64,000 nucleotides of DNA from Laetiporus sulphureus 93-53 (GCF_001632365.1 NW_024468513.1:584668-648667), one strand, 5' to 3'. Positions 22,780 through 34,436 are shown, counted from the first letter of the stretch. Notes: a model not told the origin generated them from the letters alone. Made by a program: numbers and translations.

Positions 22780-23420
22780 TGATGAGGCGCCAACTCGAGA
22801 AAGGCCCGTCTACACTCACTCATGTATGGCGAGAATGAATCTCCCATGGCAGGCTTGACACTGCCACGGGTGGAAGCGATTATCTTTATTTTCTCTTCAG
22901 AGTGTTTTGTCTGTGATGTGCATTGCGCTGGTGAGGTGATGCAATCTCTTGGACTCACCGGGAACAAGATATCTGCCTCGTAAGGCACGATCAAGCCCTC
23001 GAGGATAAGGTCCGCAAGACCGCCATCCATATCCCTGGTGCGACATGTGCATGAGGGCCAGAAAGTCATTCGCATGTCACTGAGGAAACGACACCCATTC
23101 TTTGCAACCACTGTGAGATCGTGAGGATGCTGAAGGATTCGTACGCCAACACAGGTACCTGCCTCCAATTCAAGAAAGGCTCACGTATAGTCCGTGAAGA
23201 TGTGCAGGAAGACCCGGCTATATGCAGCCACGGCGAAATTAAGTTCCGCCTTGTTATGCGTATCAGCGAAAGAAGCAACGGTCGCTTTTGAAGCTTTCAC
23301 ATAGGCAGGAGTACAAACGACAGAGAAAACGTTGTGCAAACCGGATATATGATGCGATTTCCGCTCTGCTAAGATCTTTAATGAAAGCAGCGGCGACGAG
23401 TCTATTAGATAGACCGTTTA
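22780..23420 (-). pseudogene. Decayed third copy of the MetX-like hydrolase
   Basis: Collinear remnants of exons 7-10 of the neighbouring hydrolases. Recognisable pieces: AAFIKDLSRAE (cf. AARTNDLSRAF of copy 2) near 23370; ASKATVASFADTHNKAELNF..AAYSRVF near 23190-23300 (cf. the FKAAFVCSKDFDNGYYKTRP exon); WLQRMG near 23110; NDFLALM (cf. NDLLVLM); GLIVPYEADILFP (cf. GLIMPCKTDLFFP) near 22980; and ASTRGSVKPAMGDSFSPYMSE (cf. ASMRGNGRLALIDSIWGHMSE) near 22850. In-frame stops, a deletion of about 17 codons in the MENF..PWD stretch, a frameshift, and replacement of the catalytic WGH by SPY show it is non-functional. The nucleophile exon is not recognisable. An unspliced fragment at 22653-23168 stays open for 171 codons by chance. 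Confidence 0.75.
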
Positions 23421-23939
23421 TCTGCTTGCAATTTGATATCAATGTTAACCTCACAGGCGGTCAAGCTTACAAGGGAAGGAATATGCATAGATTCCTGATC
23501 CATACGTCCAGCACCAGCCATCGTGACATAAAGACTGCATCCTCAACCGGGAAATGACCAAAGTGATGGTGGGGATTTCACAGAGTCTTGAAGTGAGATC
23601 GATGAACAAGCCCGTCGTACTCAAGTATCTCTCTGTACCCAAGCCTATGCAAGTCCTCCCATGAAGGAGTTAACAGGCGGAGTGTGAAGCCTCAAGCTAT
23701 GGCAGCGGCAGGGAAACATATCAGACAATCACAGGACCGGAACTTACGCAAAGTTCGTCGCAGTCAATCGGTCGGCGCCAATAGATACGCGCTTACGCGC
23801 TGAGAAGAATGGGAGGCGCCAAACAGCGCGTTGAGGCACGTGATGGGATTCGGGAGGTACTGTTACAGTTCTGATCTCAGGTTTCGAGCTCCGACTGCTC
23901 TCGTTATCCCTCCCCCGCCGACGACCAGCATCTTCAAGA
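23421..23939. promoter_or_regulatory. Upstream region of RPS23
   Basis: 519 nt between the hydrolase relic and the RPS23 start. The part next to RPS23 is C/T-rich (CTCGTTATCCCTCCCCCGCC), as expected for a ribosomal protein leader. The 5' half may hold further unrecognisable relic of the hydrolase. Confidence 0.4.
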
Positions 23940-24676
23940 ATGGGCTGTACGTCGCGCTTGCTGCTTGTTCCACTGTTTTTCTTGTTTTTCTGACGTCCTC
24001 TACCAGCCAACAAACCCCGCGGATTGCAAGCCGCGCGCAAGCTGCGCAACGACCGCCGCGAGAATCGCTGGGTCCGTCCACCTTGCTCTCCGCCGTTAAT
24101 GCGCAAATCTAACTGGATATTTTGGTTTTCCGAAATATGCGCTTATAGGCAGACAAGGCGTACAAAAAGCGTGCCCTGGGCAACATCTATAAGACCTCCC
24201 CCACAGGAGGGTCGTCGCACGCAAAGGGCATCGTCCTGGAAAAGATTGGGGTTGAGGCCAAACAGCCCAACTCGGCTATCCGGAAGTGTGTCCGTGTCCA
24301 GTTGATCAAGAATGGAAAGAAGGTGACTGCGTTCGTGCCGGTGCGTATCTCCATACCCGATCGCCGTTGGGCGGCCCGTTCGCTTTCAACGCGTTCGAGA
24401 CGCTTCACGGCGCCATGTACGACGGCTGCTAATGGTGGTTGCAGAATGATGGTTGCTTGAACTTCGTCGACGACAACGATGAGGTCCTGATTTCTGGTTT
24501 CGGTCGCCGGGGTAAGGCCAAGGGTGATATTCCGGGTGTCCGATTCAAGGTCGTCAAGGTCTCTGGTGTTGGTCTGCTTGCGCTCTGGAAGGAGAAGAAG
24601 GTTTGTTTCATGGTTACAGCCATTTGATCCGACAGTTCCTGACATGTTCGCGTTGCAGGAAAAGCCCAGGTCATGA
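23940..24676 (+). CDS. RPS23: 40S ribosomal protein S23 (uS12)
   Basis: Component of the decoding centre of the small ribosomal subunit. Five exons: 23940-23946, 24007-24071, 24149-24340, 24445-24600, 24659-24676 give 145 aa, exactly the family length. The first exon is only 7 nt (ATGGGCT) and joins to read [16 protein letters not shown]. The conserved core is intact: [16 protein letters not shown] with Pro64, the proline that is hydroxylated in yeast, [34 protein letters not shown], and the C-terminus KEKKEKPRS encoded partly by an 18-nt last exon. Multiple introns near the start are usual for ribosomal protein genes in these fungi. Confidence 0.98.
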
Positions 24677-25386
24677 GCACTCCACTTCCTTGGACTTCCT
24701 CTTGTCGATACAATCGCTCATGTCCGCCTCCGCTCTCATTGGTATCACATGCACTTGTACTATCTATGCGACGCTATGCCCCTGCTAATGAACCATATGC
24801 CAAGCCAAAAAGCGGTTAGTACTTGCAGTGGGATGCCTTTCTCCATGGCCCAAATGCGCTGCAAGGACTTCTGGCCATTGCACGGTGCTTCACACCACTG
24901 TCTTCCATAGTTCAATCGACTGTGTGAAGAGTCCAGGCAAACGCAGGTCCTGCATGCTTTTCCGGCATGTCGTACCGTAGTGCAAACAGTAGTGTCCTAT
25001 GTTGTCGGGATTAACCAATAGGAACTGGAAGATTCGCGACCTTCTGGCTTCGTCAATCCTACTGGTACCGAAAGACATGATCCTTCATGAAACGGCCAAC
25101 ATGCTGGGCCGATAAGCTCACGATGCAGTGTGAAAGAGATAAGCATAGCCTTCGGAAGTCCATTGAGGTTTACGACGATCCAATGGACGGAGCCATCTTA
25201 GTGTAACTAAGTAAGAGTATCATAGTTCGAGAGCTGACAGGCATTGCCTGCTACTATATCACGGGTAAGGAACCGCAGTCTGACGGTAATCGACTCGTCC
25301 AACCAGTGGTTGCGATTGACGACATGAGGCCTCCAATGGATTGCCAGATCGACGGGAAGATCAGGTAACAGAGCAACATGCCAGGG
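24677..25386. other. Spacer between RPS23 and CDS1 (convergent)
   Basis: 710 nt, longer than needed for two 3' UTRs. A 62-codon minus-strand frame (24890-25078) has plausible composition, but no partner exon or family is recognised. Nothing else is seen. Confidence 0.35.
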
Positions 25387-27436
25387 TCAGATATTCACAG
25401 CGATGCCCTGTCCCTCGAGGTACCGCTTTAGGTCCCCCATGAGCTCGAGCTGCTCGCGCGGTGTCAACCCGCTTACGATCATCTGGAGGAGTGAGCCGAC
25501 AGAAACGTGGTGATCCCGGATGAGGCTGCTGTAATACACGTAGGTGAAGACGCCCATAAGGAACCTGCGGCTCATGTCAGCACGGACGGAGCTACAACGT
25601 CTGAAATCGGGAAGAGCGCATACTGGCAATCCATGCGGTCTGTCATCCCGCCATGTCCTGGGATGCTGTGGCCGAAGTCCTTGATGTTGAATGCACGTTT
25701 GAAGCCTGATGCGAAGAATCCTCCAAACGGTGCGACCAGAGAAGCGAAGCAAGACAGCACGAGCAGGTGGAACTGATACGGTGCATACGGAATTGTCGTA
25801 AATTCGTAACCAGTCTGTTCCAGGATGACATTAGCTGGAGTCCGTTTACCAGGAGATGCAAGGAACGTACAGTGGTTGTCAAGAGAGCCCTCGCTGGCGA
25901 CGGTATTTCCCACTCTCTCCAGACGAAGATCGGGTTCGGCTTGCAGTGCGCGGTATCACTCCAAGCACTGACACCCAGGTCCTGAACGGGGCAGATCATG
26001 TAGTCGAAACGCATAAAGTACGTTCCCCAGAGGACGCCGAAGACAAGCGTGCTGAAAAAGGCACCCACGAAGCCTTCAACCGTCTTCTTCGGCGAGAGCT
26101 TGATCAAAGGGGTCCGTCCGTATGTGATGCCCCAGATATAGGCGAAGACATCATTGCAGATCACGAGCGATGCAGGAACCCAGAACCAGATCATTCCTTC
26201 AAGGATGTTGTTCACGATGAAGTGACTGTCGCCCTCTTAGCCCGTCTTCCATGAAGGTGAACAATTAGCGCATACCTTGACACCACGATGAACATCAACG
26301 TCATATGTACCCAGCAGAACAAGCCGAACTGCTGCTTGAGATATCCTCGCTTGAGAGATAGGACAAATCCTACGAAACCGATGGTGTACAGGCAGAAGCT
26401 AATCATTCGGTGATTTGTCGCGAAGAGGGTGAGCTGCGCATCCGCGAACACGACATGCTAGGGGAAATCTCGTCAGTGGGCGAGATTGCAAGAGAAGACG
26501 GAGGATCAGGCTCACTTTGAAGTAGTATATGATGCTCTCGCCATACAGGAAGTAGTTGGTAATGGCAAAGAAGTACCAGTTCAAAGTCTTGCTCCACGGG
26601 TCACGACCGCTCGCTTCTGCATCATCTGAACCCTTCTTCTTCAGCGAGAACAGTGCTGTGACCTCGCGGTACACCAACGTCTGGCATAGCATGACGAGGA
26701 CAATCATATATGCATGACCCATGAGCAGTAATCCTAAGGAATTGGTTCTCTCAGTGCCAGCATGCATGTCATGACATCAGGATCACTCACCAATGAATCC
26801 ACCGATCATGATGAATGTCCACAACGTCCTCGTCAGGAAACTTCGCCATTTCTTCACCTTCTCTTTGTCTTCTGCGCGAACTTGTTTTTCCAATGCATCT
26901 CCCGCGTCACCGTTCGCAGTATGACGATTCGCACGGGCCGATAATGGCGGCTTCTCGTTGGAAGCGTATCTCAGTGCTTGTGTCTTGCCGTTGGGCATGG
27001 AGAGCGGGGCTGTTGCAGACGCGGACGTCACGGACACACCAGGCTTTTCCTGTTGCGACTGTGGCAGTGCTGCTTTTGATGGGATGTGCTTGTGCAAGTA
27101 TTCCACAGGGATACCGAGGGGGCCCTCTTCTGAGGAAACATTTGCCCTCGAGGGCGGCACTGAAGGCTTTGCCTGCTCCTCGGTTGACTCATTCGAGGAC
27201 GAAAGAGCATCAGATGTTAAAGACTTTGCTAGCGATGGTTCCCCACTGGGCGCCGATGTTGAGCTTGCTGCCTGCAGGCGGGAGGCGCGCGCTGCCGCCT
27301 TGCGCTGTTGCTGCCGTTCGTAGCGCGCTGCAGCTTTCGCTTTCTTCAACGCAGACTTAGACGGTTTTGAAGCGGATTCTTCTCCGCTGCGAGGGCCAAT
27401 ATCAGCGAAGGAAACTGAACTGCGCGCGAAATCCAT
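25387..27436 (-). CDS. CDS1: Phosphatidate cytidylyltransferase (CDP-diacylglycerol synthase)
   Basis: Makes CDP-diacylglycerol from CTP and phosphatidic acid, the precursor of PI, PS and cardiolipin; an integral ER membrane enzyme. Six exons: 27436-26791, 26733-26516, 26457-26276, 26225-25871, 25814-25624, 25564-25387 give 589 aa. The ~190-residue N-terminus is hydrophilic, rich in Ala/Lys/Arg ([20 protein letters not shown]) and probably disordered; it is longer than in yeast. The membrane core starts at [15 protein letters not shown]. Conserved motifs: [35 protein letters not shown], and the family signature [19 protein letters not shown] followed by MDCQ, whose final codon is split by the last intron. 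The C-terminus ends [14 protein letters not shown]. Confidence 0.96.
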
Positions 27437-28068
27437 ACCTCTCCGGCGGCGACGCCGGGGGAGACTCCTCGCGTGCTTCCTCCCCGCTTTCCTCCCCTGA
27501 TTCGACTCCCAGCGCGTCGAAGGCGGTTCTGGAGACCCATGAAGGGCGACTTGTCTGCGACTTCACGCTCATGGCTGACGAGAGCAGGGCAATACAGCCT
27601 GGTCACGATAGTGATGAATGGCAAGAGACAGAGAGCCTTGCTAGAGCCGAGCACATCAGTGTTGACACGCGGCGGGGATAACGTGGAGTCAGTGACCATG
27701 TACGTGGAGTACTAAATCCACGTGAATACGCTGTCCATTTTGCTTAAAGCTCGCGTTAACACATTGATCAACTGAGAACACAACAGCTACTTGAATGATG
27801 CGTGCACTCATGCCACTCCCCATGACATGAATACAGTATAGTCTATTGAAAGGCCACCAGAGCCCCCAGAGCACAGGAGCAGCAAAGCCAATAAGTAAGG
27901 TGATAACAAGTACAATCGACCCTGTACGAATAATACGCAATTGCGAGAAGCGATGCGACTACGGGTGCAATGGGATAGAACGATGGAATGACGAGTCCAC
28001 GAGGATATCTCGAATAAAATGTGTCGAAGGCTAATATTGCGGGATCCATGCAACGATGCGAGCAGTGT
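27437..28068. promoter_or_regulatory. Promoter region of CDS1 and TOP1 3' flank
   Basis: 632 nt. CDS1 is transcribed leftward from 27436, and the TOP1 stop lies at 28069 on the same strand, so this spans the TOP1 3' UTR and the CDS1 promoter. A hydrophobic open frame begins 20 nt after the TOP1 stop (ATG at 28049) but has no room for its own promoter and breaks into two frames. Confidence 0.4.
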
Positions 28069-31000
28069 TTAGAACTTCCAGTCCGATTCAACTTCCATAG
28101 CCCAGGGGACTGCATTCCAAGTCAGTAAGAAGCTGGTAGATCAACCGAAGTTGAAACGCACATTTCGTCAGGAGAGTCTTAGAGAAGATCTTCTCTATGG
28201 GAACGCCGTGCGTTTTGCACCATGCGGCCGTGATTCTATCGAGAACGGAATTTGTAGAAGACGATATGCATCTCAGCGGCGAACTCACCTCGGATCTAGG
28301 TAGTTGATCTTACTGTTGATGTCATAATCAGTAAAGCAGTTTCATCACGCAACAAGCAATCGCCCTACCTCGTGCCTAACGCAACTTCCTTACCGGCTTC
28401 CCGATCCTCCATCTGCAGCTTGAACGTCTTTACCTTCTCATCTAGCTTCTCTATAGCCTCTTCTATCTTCTCTAAAGGCCGGTCCCTCTTCAACACAGCC
28501 TTCCCGGTCCCACGCTCTTTCTTCAGTATCTTGAACTCATCCTCAACCTCTTTGCGCTTCGTCTTCAGGACAGACTCATCTTGTGGCTGCTTACCCTCTT
28601 CGACGAGCTTCTCATTGTCTTTCGCGAACTTCTTTTCGACGCGCTCTAGTTCCTTCGCCTTTGCCTGCTCCTCATGCTCGGCGATCGCATCGTCATCGAG
28701 GTCAGACTCGTCTTGCGCATACTTCGCCTTCTTCTTGTACTTGGAGTCGATGGCGAACATAGCGTGCCGCAACTTCATGCGTTCGTACTTCATGCCACGC
28801 AACTGTTCCGATGTCCAATTAGCTCGCAGTCTTCGTGCCGATATGTACGACAAACCTTATCCTTCATCTTGCCCATTGATTGCTCGTGCGTCTTCGGGAC
28901 AGCCCTTTGATGATTGCAGAGAATAGCCACCATGCGGTTCGCATGGTTGTATGCATTGAGCTTCTCCTGGACTGTCTTTTTATCCGAGATTCCCTGGTCC
29001 AACTGTTGCTGGAACGTGATCGAGGCATTGTATGTTCGGAAGACCTTCGCAGTCAGGCCCTTCATATATGAGGCCAAATGCTTATTCAAGCTGCTTGTCT
29101 GCCCTTGCGCTAAGTTCCTCTGTCAGGTGCAGACCGGTGGGCACTTACGTTAACGCGATCGAACAACCCATCATTGTCGTCCTTGCCATCCTTGAAGATT
29201 CGTATGTTCTTGAATACTTGGTCCTCGACGGTGACTTGGTTGTAGTAGCGGATGGAGTCCTTACCCAGGAAGTCGAAGACGAGCTGGTTCGGTGGCAGCA
29301 GTGTGACGTGCTCGCACCGGAGAGAGCAACAACCAACGGTATCCGCCTCATCCTCACCCTTCTCGTTTCCAGCTCGAAGAGCGAGGCGATCGATGAAGTA
29401 CATCGCAGTCGCTCTTTGTCGATCGGCCATGACCTTGCTCTTCAGATCGACGTTGTAATCTTGCCGTATACGATCGACAAATTGCTGCGGAGGGGTCAGT
29501 TAAGCCATCCGCATGCATATAAGGAGCAATTCACTACCAACCTTCAGCTCTCGCGCCTTCTCGAACTTCTGCATATCGCTCTGGCCCTTGATAGAGCTGC
29601 CTGCTGCCAAGAAGACGTACTTATGGTTGCCGTTGACATTCTCAGTCCACGTTGCCAGCCAGGTGACCGTGTTGTCGTGCATCACCTCCTTCCACTGGCC
29701 CGGGACATTGGGCTTAGGAATGGGAACGCCCTCGCCGATGTTAATCGTGATATCTTCAGGTCGCACGCGCAGCTGCATGACATCCACATATATCAACAAC
29801 CGCCGCATACATCCGATGTAGCATACTACCTTCAGCGCACCCTTCTTCGGGTGGTCACCACGACCTCTGAAGAGGCCGGGTGGTTCCACTCGAAAGTTGC
29901 CCACCTTCTCCTTACGTGCATCAAGGACGCAGTGCGTATACGGTGCCTCGAGAGCGTCTTTAGTTGCCTTCGCCTCTTTTTTCTCAGCAGCAGTCATTGA
30001 CTTCTTCCTTGCTTTCTCCTCTTCGAAGAACTCATACATCGGGCGGAAGTCACACAGATTGAACTCGGTGACCTTAGTTCCGTCACGCTGCAAATAGTCG
30101 AATGTAAGGGCCAAGCGAGGCAACTTGGATAGGAGCATACGTACAGGAGGGTGCTTCTTCAACACCTTGATCCAATCACTGAAGAAGTTCTTGTTGAAGG
30201 TTGCGTCCTTTGCATGCTCCGTCTCCAGCATTGCTGCGTAGAACCCCGCAACCTCTTCCGACTCAAGGGGAAGGTCGAGCGTTTTGCCTTATATATCGGC
30301 AGGTGTTAGACTATGCCACACTTATGCTATAGCACAATATAAGACGTACCGTTGTACCTCATTTTTACATGACGAGGCAAAGGTTCATAAGGAGGAGGGA
30401 AGTAGACGCCGTTGTGCTCTAAGGTCTGCCATTTCACAGTACCGTCCCCGTTCGGATCCTGCTCCCACCACCGGAAGACGTCCTCTTCCCCCTCTTTCTT
30501 TTTCTTCCCCCTTTTCGGAGACGGCTCTGGCTCTTCACTCTTCACCTTGCCATTCGGCTTGCGAGTAGATGCTGCCGAACTTGCCTTCTCTTTCCGGACC
30601 CGCTTCGTCGGGGCTTTCTTCGCCTTGGTGATTGGCTTCTCGTCGTCGGACGAGCTCTCCCCATTGTCATCACCGTCCGACTTGAGCTTGCGTTTGACTC
30701 TACGAGGAGCTTTCTTGGTAATAGGGTTTTTGTCGGATTCCGAGCCGGGAGGGTAATCCGCATCTTCTTCCTGCTTGACTTTCTTTTTGGCCGGCTTGCT
30801 GGCAGCTTTGCCATAAGTAGTCGTAGCGCGCTTGCTCTTCGTAATCGGCGCGTCATCGTCATCGTCGTCGGTCTCAACAGACTTCTTCTTCCCGTTGATA
30901 GCGCGCGCGCCATTTGTACGCGCCCGGCGACGAGGCTTCGCAGGCGAAGACGATAGCGGCTTATCCTCTTCACTAGAGCTGGTGTCAGACGGGAGCTTCT

Positions 31001-31279
31001 TGCGCTTCACAGCGCGCACAGGTGTCATGGACTCAGACTTCACGCGCGAGACTTGTGACTGCAATCAAGCCAGCACATCACGCGCCTTAGCCATGCATTT
31101 TTGGTAACAATTCTGAACAAAAAACTTACGAGTGGCTGGTCGTCGTCCTCGCTCATGGACGACTCCTGGGCTGCCCGCCCGTTGCCATTCGCCACGACGT
31201 GGCCGTTCTGATGGCTTGGGCCCGCCTTGAGACGGATGGGCTTGTCGTCATCAGAGTACATGTCGACGTCGGCAGACAT
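28069..31279 (-). CDS. TOP1: DNA topoisomerase I (type IB)
   Basis: Nuclear enzyme that relaxes supercoils through a transient 3'-phosphotyrosine bond. Ten exons: 31279-31130, 31058-30350, 30287-29830, 29772-29542, 29484-29149, 29098-28856, 28802-28369, 28312-28289, 28235-28162, 28109-28069 give 899 aa. The first ~230 residues are charged and disordered (many Lys/Asp/Ser runs, nuclear-targeting like). The core follows: [79 protein letters not shown]. Then comes a long Lys/Glu-rich coiled-coil linker (~700-850). The catalytic Tyr858 lies in SKINYLDPR, encoded mostly by a 24-nt exon. The C-terminus [14 protein letters not shown] matches the family. Confidence 0.97.
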
Positions 31280-31549
31280 GATGGGGGAGGCAGGAATGAT
31301 CGTCCAGACGCAGTGCAGGGGTAGTCTAGAGGGATGAAGGGGTCTTGGGAGAAGGAGCAATAATCTGGGGTGTTTGTCCTGATCGGCTCCATAAGTTGAA
31401 GTGACAGATGGCCTGCCCTAAAGTCAATCTTGTGGCGCGAGCTGCCGTGGTCTGCGAGCCATTTCCAGATATACGTAGTTGGCGACCAAGTACGGCTTTA
31501 TTTCCCTTCATTCTCGACCTCAGGATCGTTGACGGTCGCGCCTTGGCAG
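31280..31549. promoter_or_regulatory. Shared promoter between TOP1 and the complex I subunit gene
   Basis: 270 nt separate two divergent start codons, so both promoters must overlap here. An in-frame stretch upstream of 31550 is open but does not resemble coding sequence. No TATA element that I would defend. Confidence 0.45.
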
Positions 31550-31747
31550 ATGGCAAACACACCACCGTCTCCCCCTCTTTTCCGAGACCCCTGGGCAAAG
31601 CGGGAGGCCTGGCGGAAACACCCGATCTTCGCGAAACGCGCTATGTTCGCCCGCACGTTCCCCGGCTTGGGCATCGCTACAGTGGCCTTTGCTACCTATG
31701 TTCTCGTGGATAACCTCTACCTGAATGCAAAGCCCGAGTCTCATTGA
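31550..31747 (+). CDS. NDUFB3: NADH:ubiquinone oxidoreductase B12-type subunit (NDUFB3-like)
   Basis: Small accessory subunit of the mitochondrial complex I membrane arm. One exon, 65 aa. The hallmark order is present: FRDPWAKREAWRKHPIF in the hydrophilic N-terminal half, then MFARTFPGLGIATVAFATYV, the single membrane helix with the conserved PGLGIATVAF core, and a short polar end (NLYLNAKPESH). The start at 31550 is chosen because the upstream in-frame part (from 31430) is unlike the family. Intronless, unlike most genes around it. Naming follows the mammalian subunit; the match is by motif only. Confidence 0.85.
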   Translation: MANTPPSPPLFRDPWAKREAWRKHPIFAKRAMFARTFPGLGIATVAFATYVLVDNLYLNAKPESH

Positions 31748-32144
31748 AGTCCGGCTTCCCCGAGGTGTGTCATTCTCTAAATCATGCCATCGACAATCCG
31801 TGACATGTAGCCAGAGTCTAGTTGCATGATACGCTTTGACGCATCAGAATCAGATGTGTCGCTTCCATTTGCCACTGCACTTGAACCATATGCACCGCTG
31901 TTCATGCATTCTCGCCAGCGGAATGCGATGAAACACCCGGCGGGAAGCGAGTTTTCTCGTCTCATATAACTCCTTCTGTACGCATTCATGCTATGTTACA
32001 TAGCCCAGTTCCCGAAGAAGCCAGGAATACACAACTACATTAGATCTATTGCCTCCCAAACCAGTAACGACCCTCAGGACCTCTGTTTGAGTAGTGCCGC
32101 CGATTCTACTCGATCGAGACCATGACGAGAAGTGCCAACTGCCC
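31748..32144. other. Spacer between convergent genes
   Basis: 397 nt between the complex I subunit gene and the ILV1 stop. A 70-codon minus-strand frame (31777-31989) is not supported by any signal. Presumed 3' UTRs. Confidence 0.4.
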
Positions 32145-34054
32145 TCAAACCCTCAAATACCGTCTGTAGACCTCGTTCTGTGTTTCCTCGACGTAAGGAT
32201 ACCCAAGGTTACTCAAAAAGGCAGCAAACTCGTGAGACTCCTCGGGTGGAACTTGAATTCCTGCAAGCACCTTCCCAAGGTCTAAGCAATCCGAGTTATC
32301 ACTAGCTGCCGAATCGACGTCTTCCCCATCACTCACCTGCACCATGGTTCCGATAGTGGAACAACGAAATGTTCCATCCAGAATGAAGACCGAGCAAGAA
32401 CTTTCGAAGTGCTCCAGGTCTTTCAGGGAACTCTTCAAATGTCACTCTATGAGCCCTTGCGCGTCTCAGGAACCGGGAATTCAGCTTACCGAACCTGAAA
32501 AGCCGCTCATTAGGCACGTTCTGACAACCACCGATCATGTATCGGGCATGTGTCTTGGCCATTTCGTCGTCGCTAATGTCGAAGCCTTTCATATCTTGCC
32601 GCTCAAGTGCGGCGAGAACGTCCGCAACCTCGCTTGCGCGAGACTTAGTCTCAAGCTTGAAGGATAAAAATATCTGAGCGCGCTGCGGGTTGCTGTACCG
32701 ATAGATGAATTCAGTCGTGGCGCGTGGATGGATCACACTGTGTAGCTTGATGAAGCTAAGAGGCACAGGTTATTCAAGTAGGGCGGATGAGAACCGGCAA
32801 TGCACATACCTCCCGGGCTTCTCTGGTATCTCGACGCTGAGAAGAGCCTCTCGGCCTTCGCCAAGCTCTGCGCGCTCGGCAACGAATCGCAAGCGGTCAA
32901 AATTCATGTTTGCGCCGCTCACCACCGCCACGAACTTTTTCTGTGCGCCAATGAGCTGATTATCTGTAATGTATCTCTTTAGTCCTGCCAGAGCTAAGGC
33001 CCCAGCGGGCTCTGTAATAGAACGTGTCTCTGATATAGATGTATCAGCCTGTTGAGCTTGTTCATATGCCGGACCTGCGTACCTTCGAAGACATCCTTGA
33101 TGGCCGCGCAGAGCTCGTCATTGTCCACCTTGACCACACCATCCAGCAACTCTTTGCAGATTCTGAACGGCTCAGCGCCGACGATCTTCACGGCCGTTCC
33201 ATCGCTGAACGGTCCGACTTCGTCTAACGTAACTCGCTCTCCTTTCTTGAGACTGCGATCCATCGCGTCTCCATCGTGGGTCTCGGCCCCGATAACTTTT
33301 GTTTTCGGGGCACCTATCCTTTTGATGTATTCACAGATTCCAGCCACGAGCCCACCGCCACCGACAGCGGCGAAAACACCGTCCAGACTTTCAGCGTCCG
33401 GTATTTGCTTGAGAATCTCCATGCCAATGGTCCCTTGACCTGCTACAACTAGCGGGTCATCATACGGAGGGACAAAGATGAGCCCGTGACTAGCCGCTAG
33501 GCGGGCGCATTCCGCTTTTGCTTCGTCGAAGTCTTGACCGTACAGTACGACTTTTGCGCCAAGGCGCGACACGTTGCGCACCTTGATAGATGGTGTGCCT
33601 TTGGGCATGACAATAGTGCACGGGATACCCAGTCTTGAACCTGAGAGAGCGACACCCTGTGCATGGTTCCCTGCACCATATCATTCGAGCCCTCAATTGC
33701 AGACCGAACCAAGCCCGAAAACTACGCACACTAACCCGCACTGCAAGTGACGACACCTTTCCAGCGTTCCTCCTCTGTCAAGCTCGCCATGAAGTTGTAT
33801 GCGCCCCTGATCTTGAAGCTGAACACCTCCTGGAGATCTTCGCGTTTGAGATATATTTGATTTCCATATCGCGCACTCAAGTTAGGGCAGAATACGAGCG
33901 GCGTCTCCTTCAGGATCTCGTAGACTTTGGAGGTCAAGATGAGCCTCAGATAGTCCGGCGTACCAGAAGGCAGCAGATGGTGTGCAGACAATCTAGCGTA
34001 GGCAATCGGTTGGGGGGCGTTTGAGGCGTATTCGAGAGTGGCCGCAGCAGACAT
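32145..34054 (-). CDS. ILV1: Threonine dehydratase (threonine deaminase), isoleucine biosynthesis
   Basis: PLP enzyme converting L-threonine to 2-oxobutanoate and ammonia, first step to isoleucine, normally mitochondrial in fungi. Six exons: 34054-33736, 33670-33083, 33029-32810, 32755-32490, 32432-32337, 32281-32145 give 541 aa. PLP lysine: Lys81 in [11 protein letters not shown]. Substrate loop [19 protein letters not shown] spans the first intron. The Gly-rich phosphate loop is [24 protein letters not shown] and [19 protein letters not shown] follow. The C-terminal third carries two ACT-like regulatory domains ([20 protein letters not shown] and [17 protein letters not shown]), the site of isoleucine feedback in homologues. 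The N-terminus is short for a mitochondrial presequence, so a further upstream exon is possible. Confidence 0.96.
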
Positions 34055-34436
34055 GACTGTCAATTACTGCAGAGAGTAATGCCGCACGTCGATGATCAGT
34101 GTGCAGTTGGTGGAAATTTGGCTGAAAATCAAAATGACTCACTGATGGGCGCCACCGTCGGAATTCGAAGAGTTGATCTCAGTGTCGACTTACGGCATGG
34201 CCGAGCACGATGGCCGAATTTTAACTTTGCGGCGAGCTGTACCCGCCGCGTGCACTCGGACTCGTGATGGAGGTATGAGAAGAGTGGCTCGATTACGGAT
34301 ACAATCGGAAAATATTGGCATGAGCAATTATTACAGCGGACAGAAGCATACAACTGGAACAACAAAGAGAGCGCGGAAAGATGAGAATCGATAGCTATCC
34401 AAATGGTAAGACAGAACGAGAGAAACCATAAACACG
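34055..34436. promoter_or_regulatory. ILV1 promoter region and CTI6-like 3' flank
   Basis: 382 nt between the ILV1 start and the stop of the upstream gene on the same strand. No recognisable RNA gene. I see no convincing TGACTC (Gcn4-type) site. Confidence 0.35.

Noticed and set aside
24890..25078. 62-codon minus-strand frame between RPS23 and CDS1
   Set aside because: Composition is plausible but there is no partner exon, no leader and no recognisable product.
26815..27360. 181-codon plus-strand frame
   Set aside because: Antisense shadow of the Ala/Arg/Lys-rich N-terminal exon of CDS1.
27689..28049. Hydrophobic minus-strand frame beginning 20 nt after the TOP1 stop
   Set aside because: It could suggest a small membrane protein, but it starts inside the TOP1 3' UTR and splits into two frames without a good intron.
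29032..30000. 322-codon plus-strand open frame
   Set aside because: It lies antisense to well-conserved TOP1 exons and is explained by codon bias of the real gene; no leader, no family.
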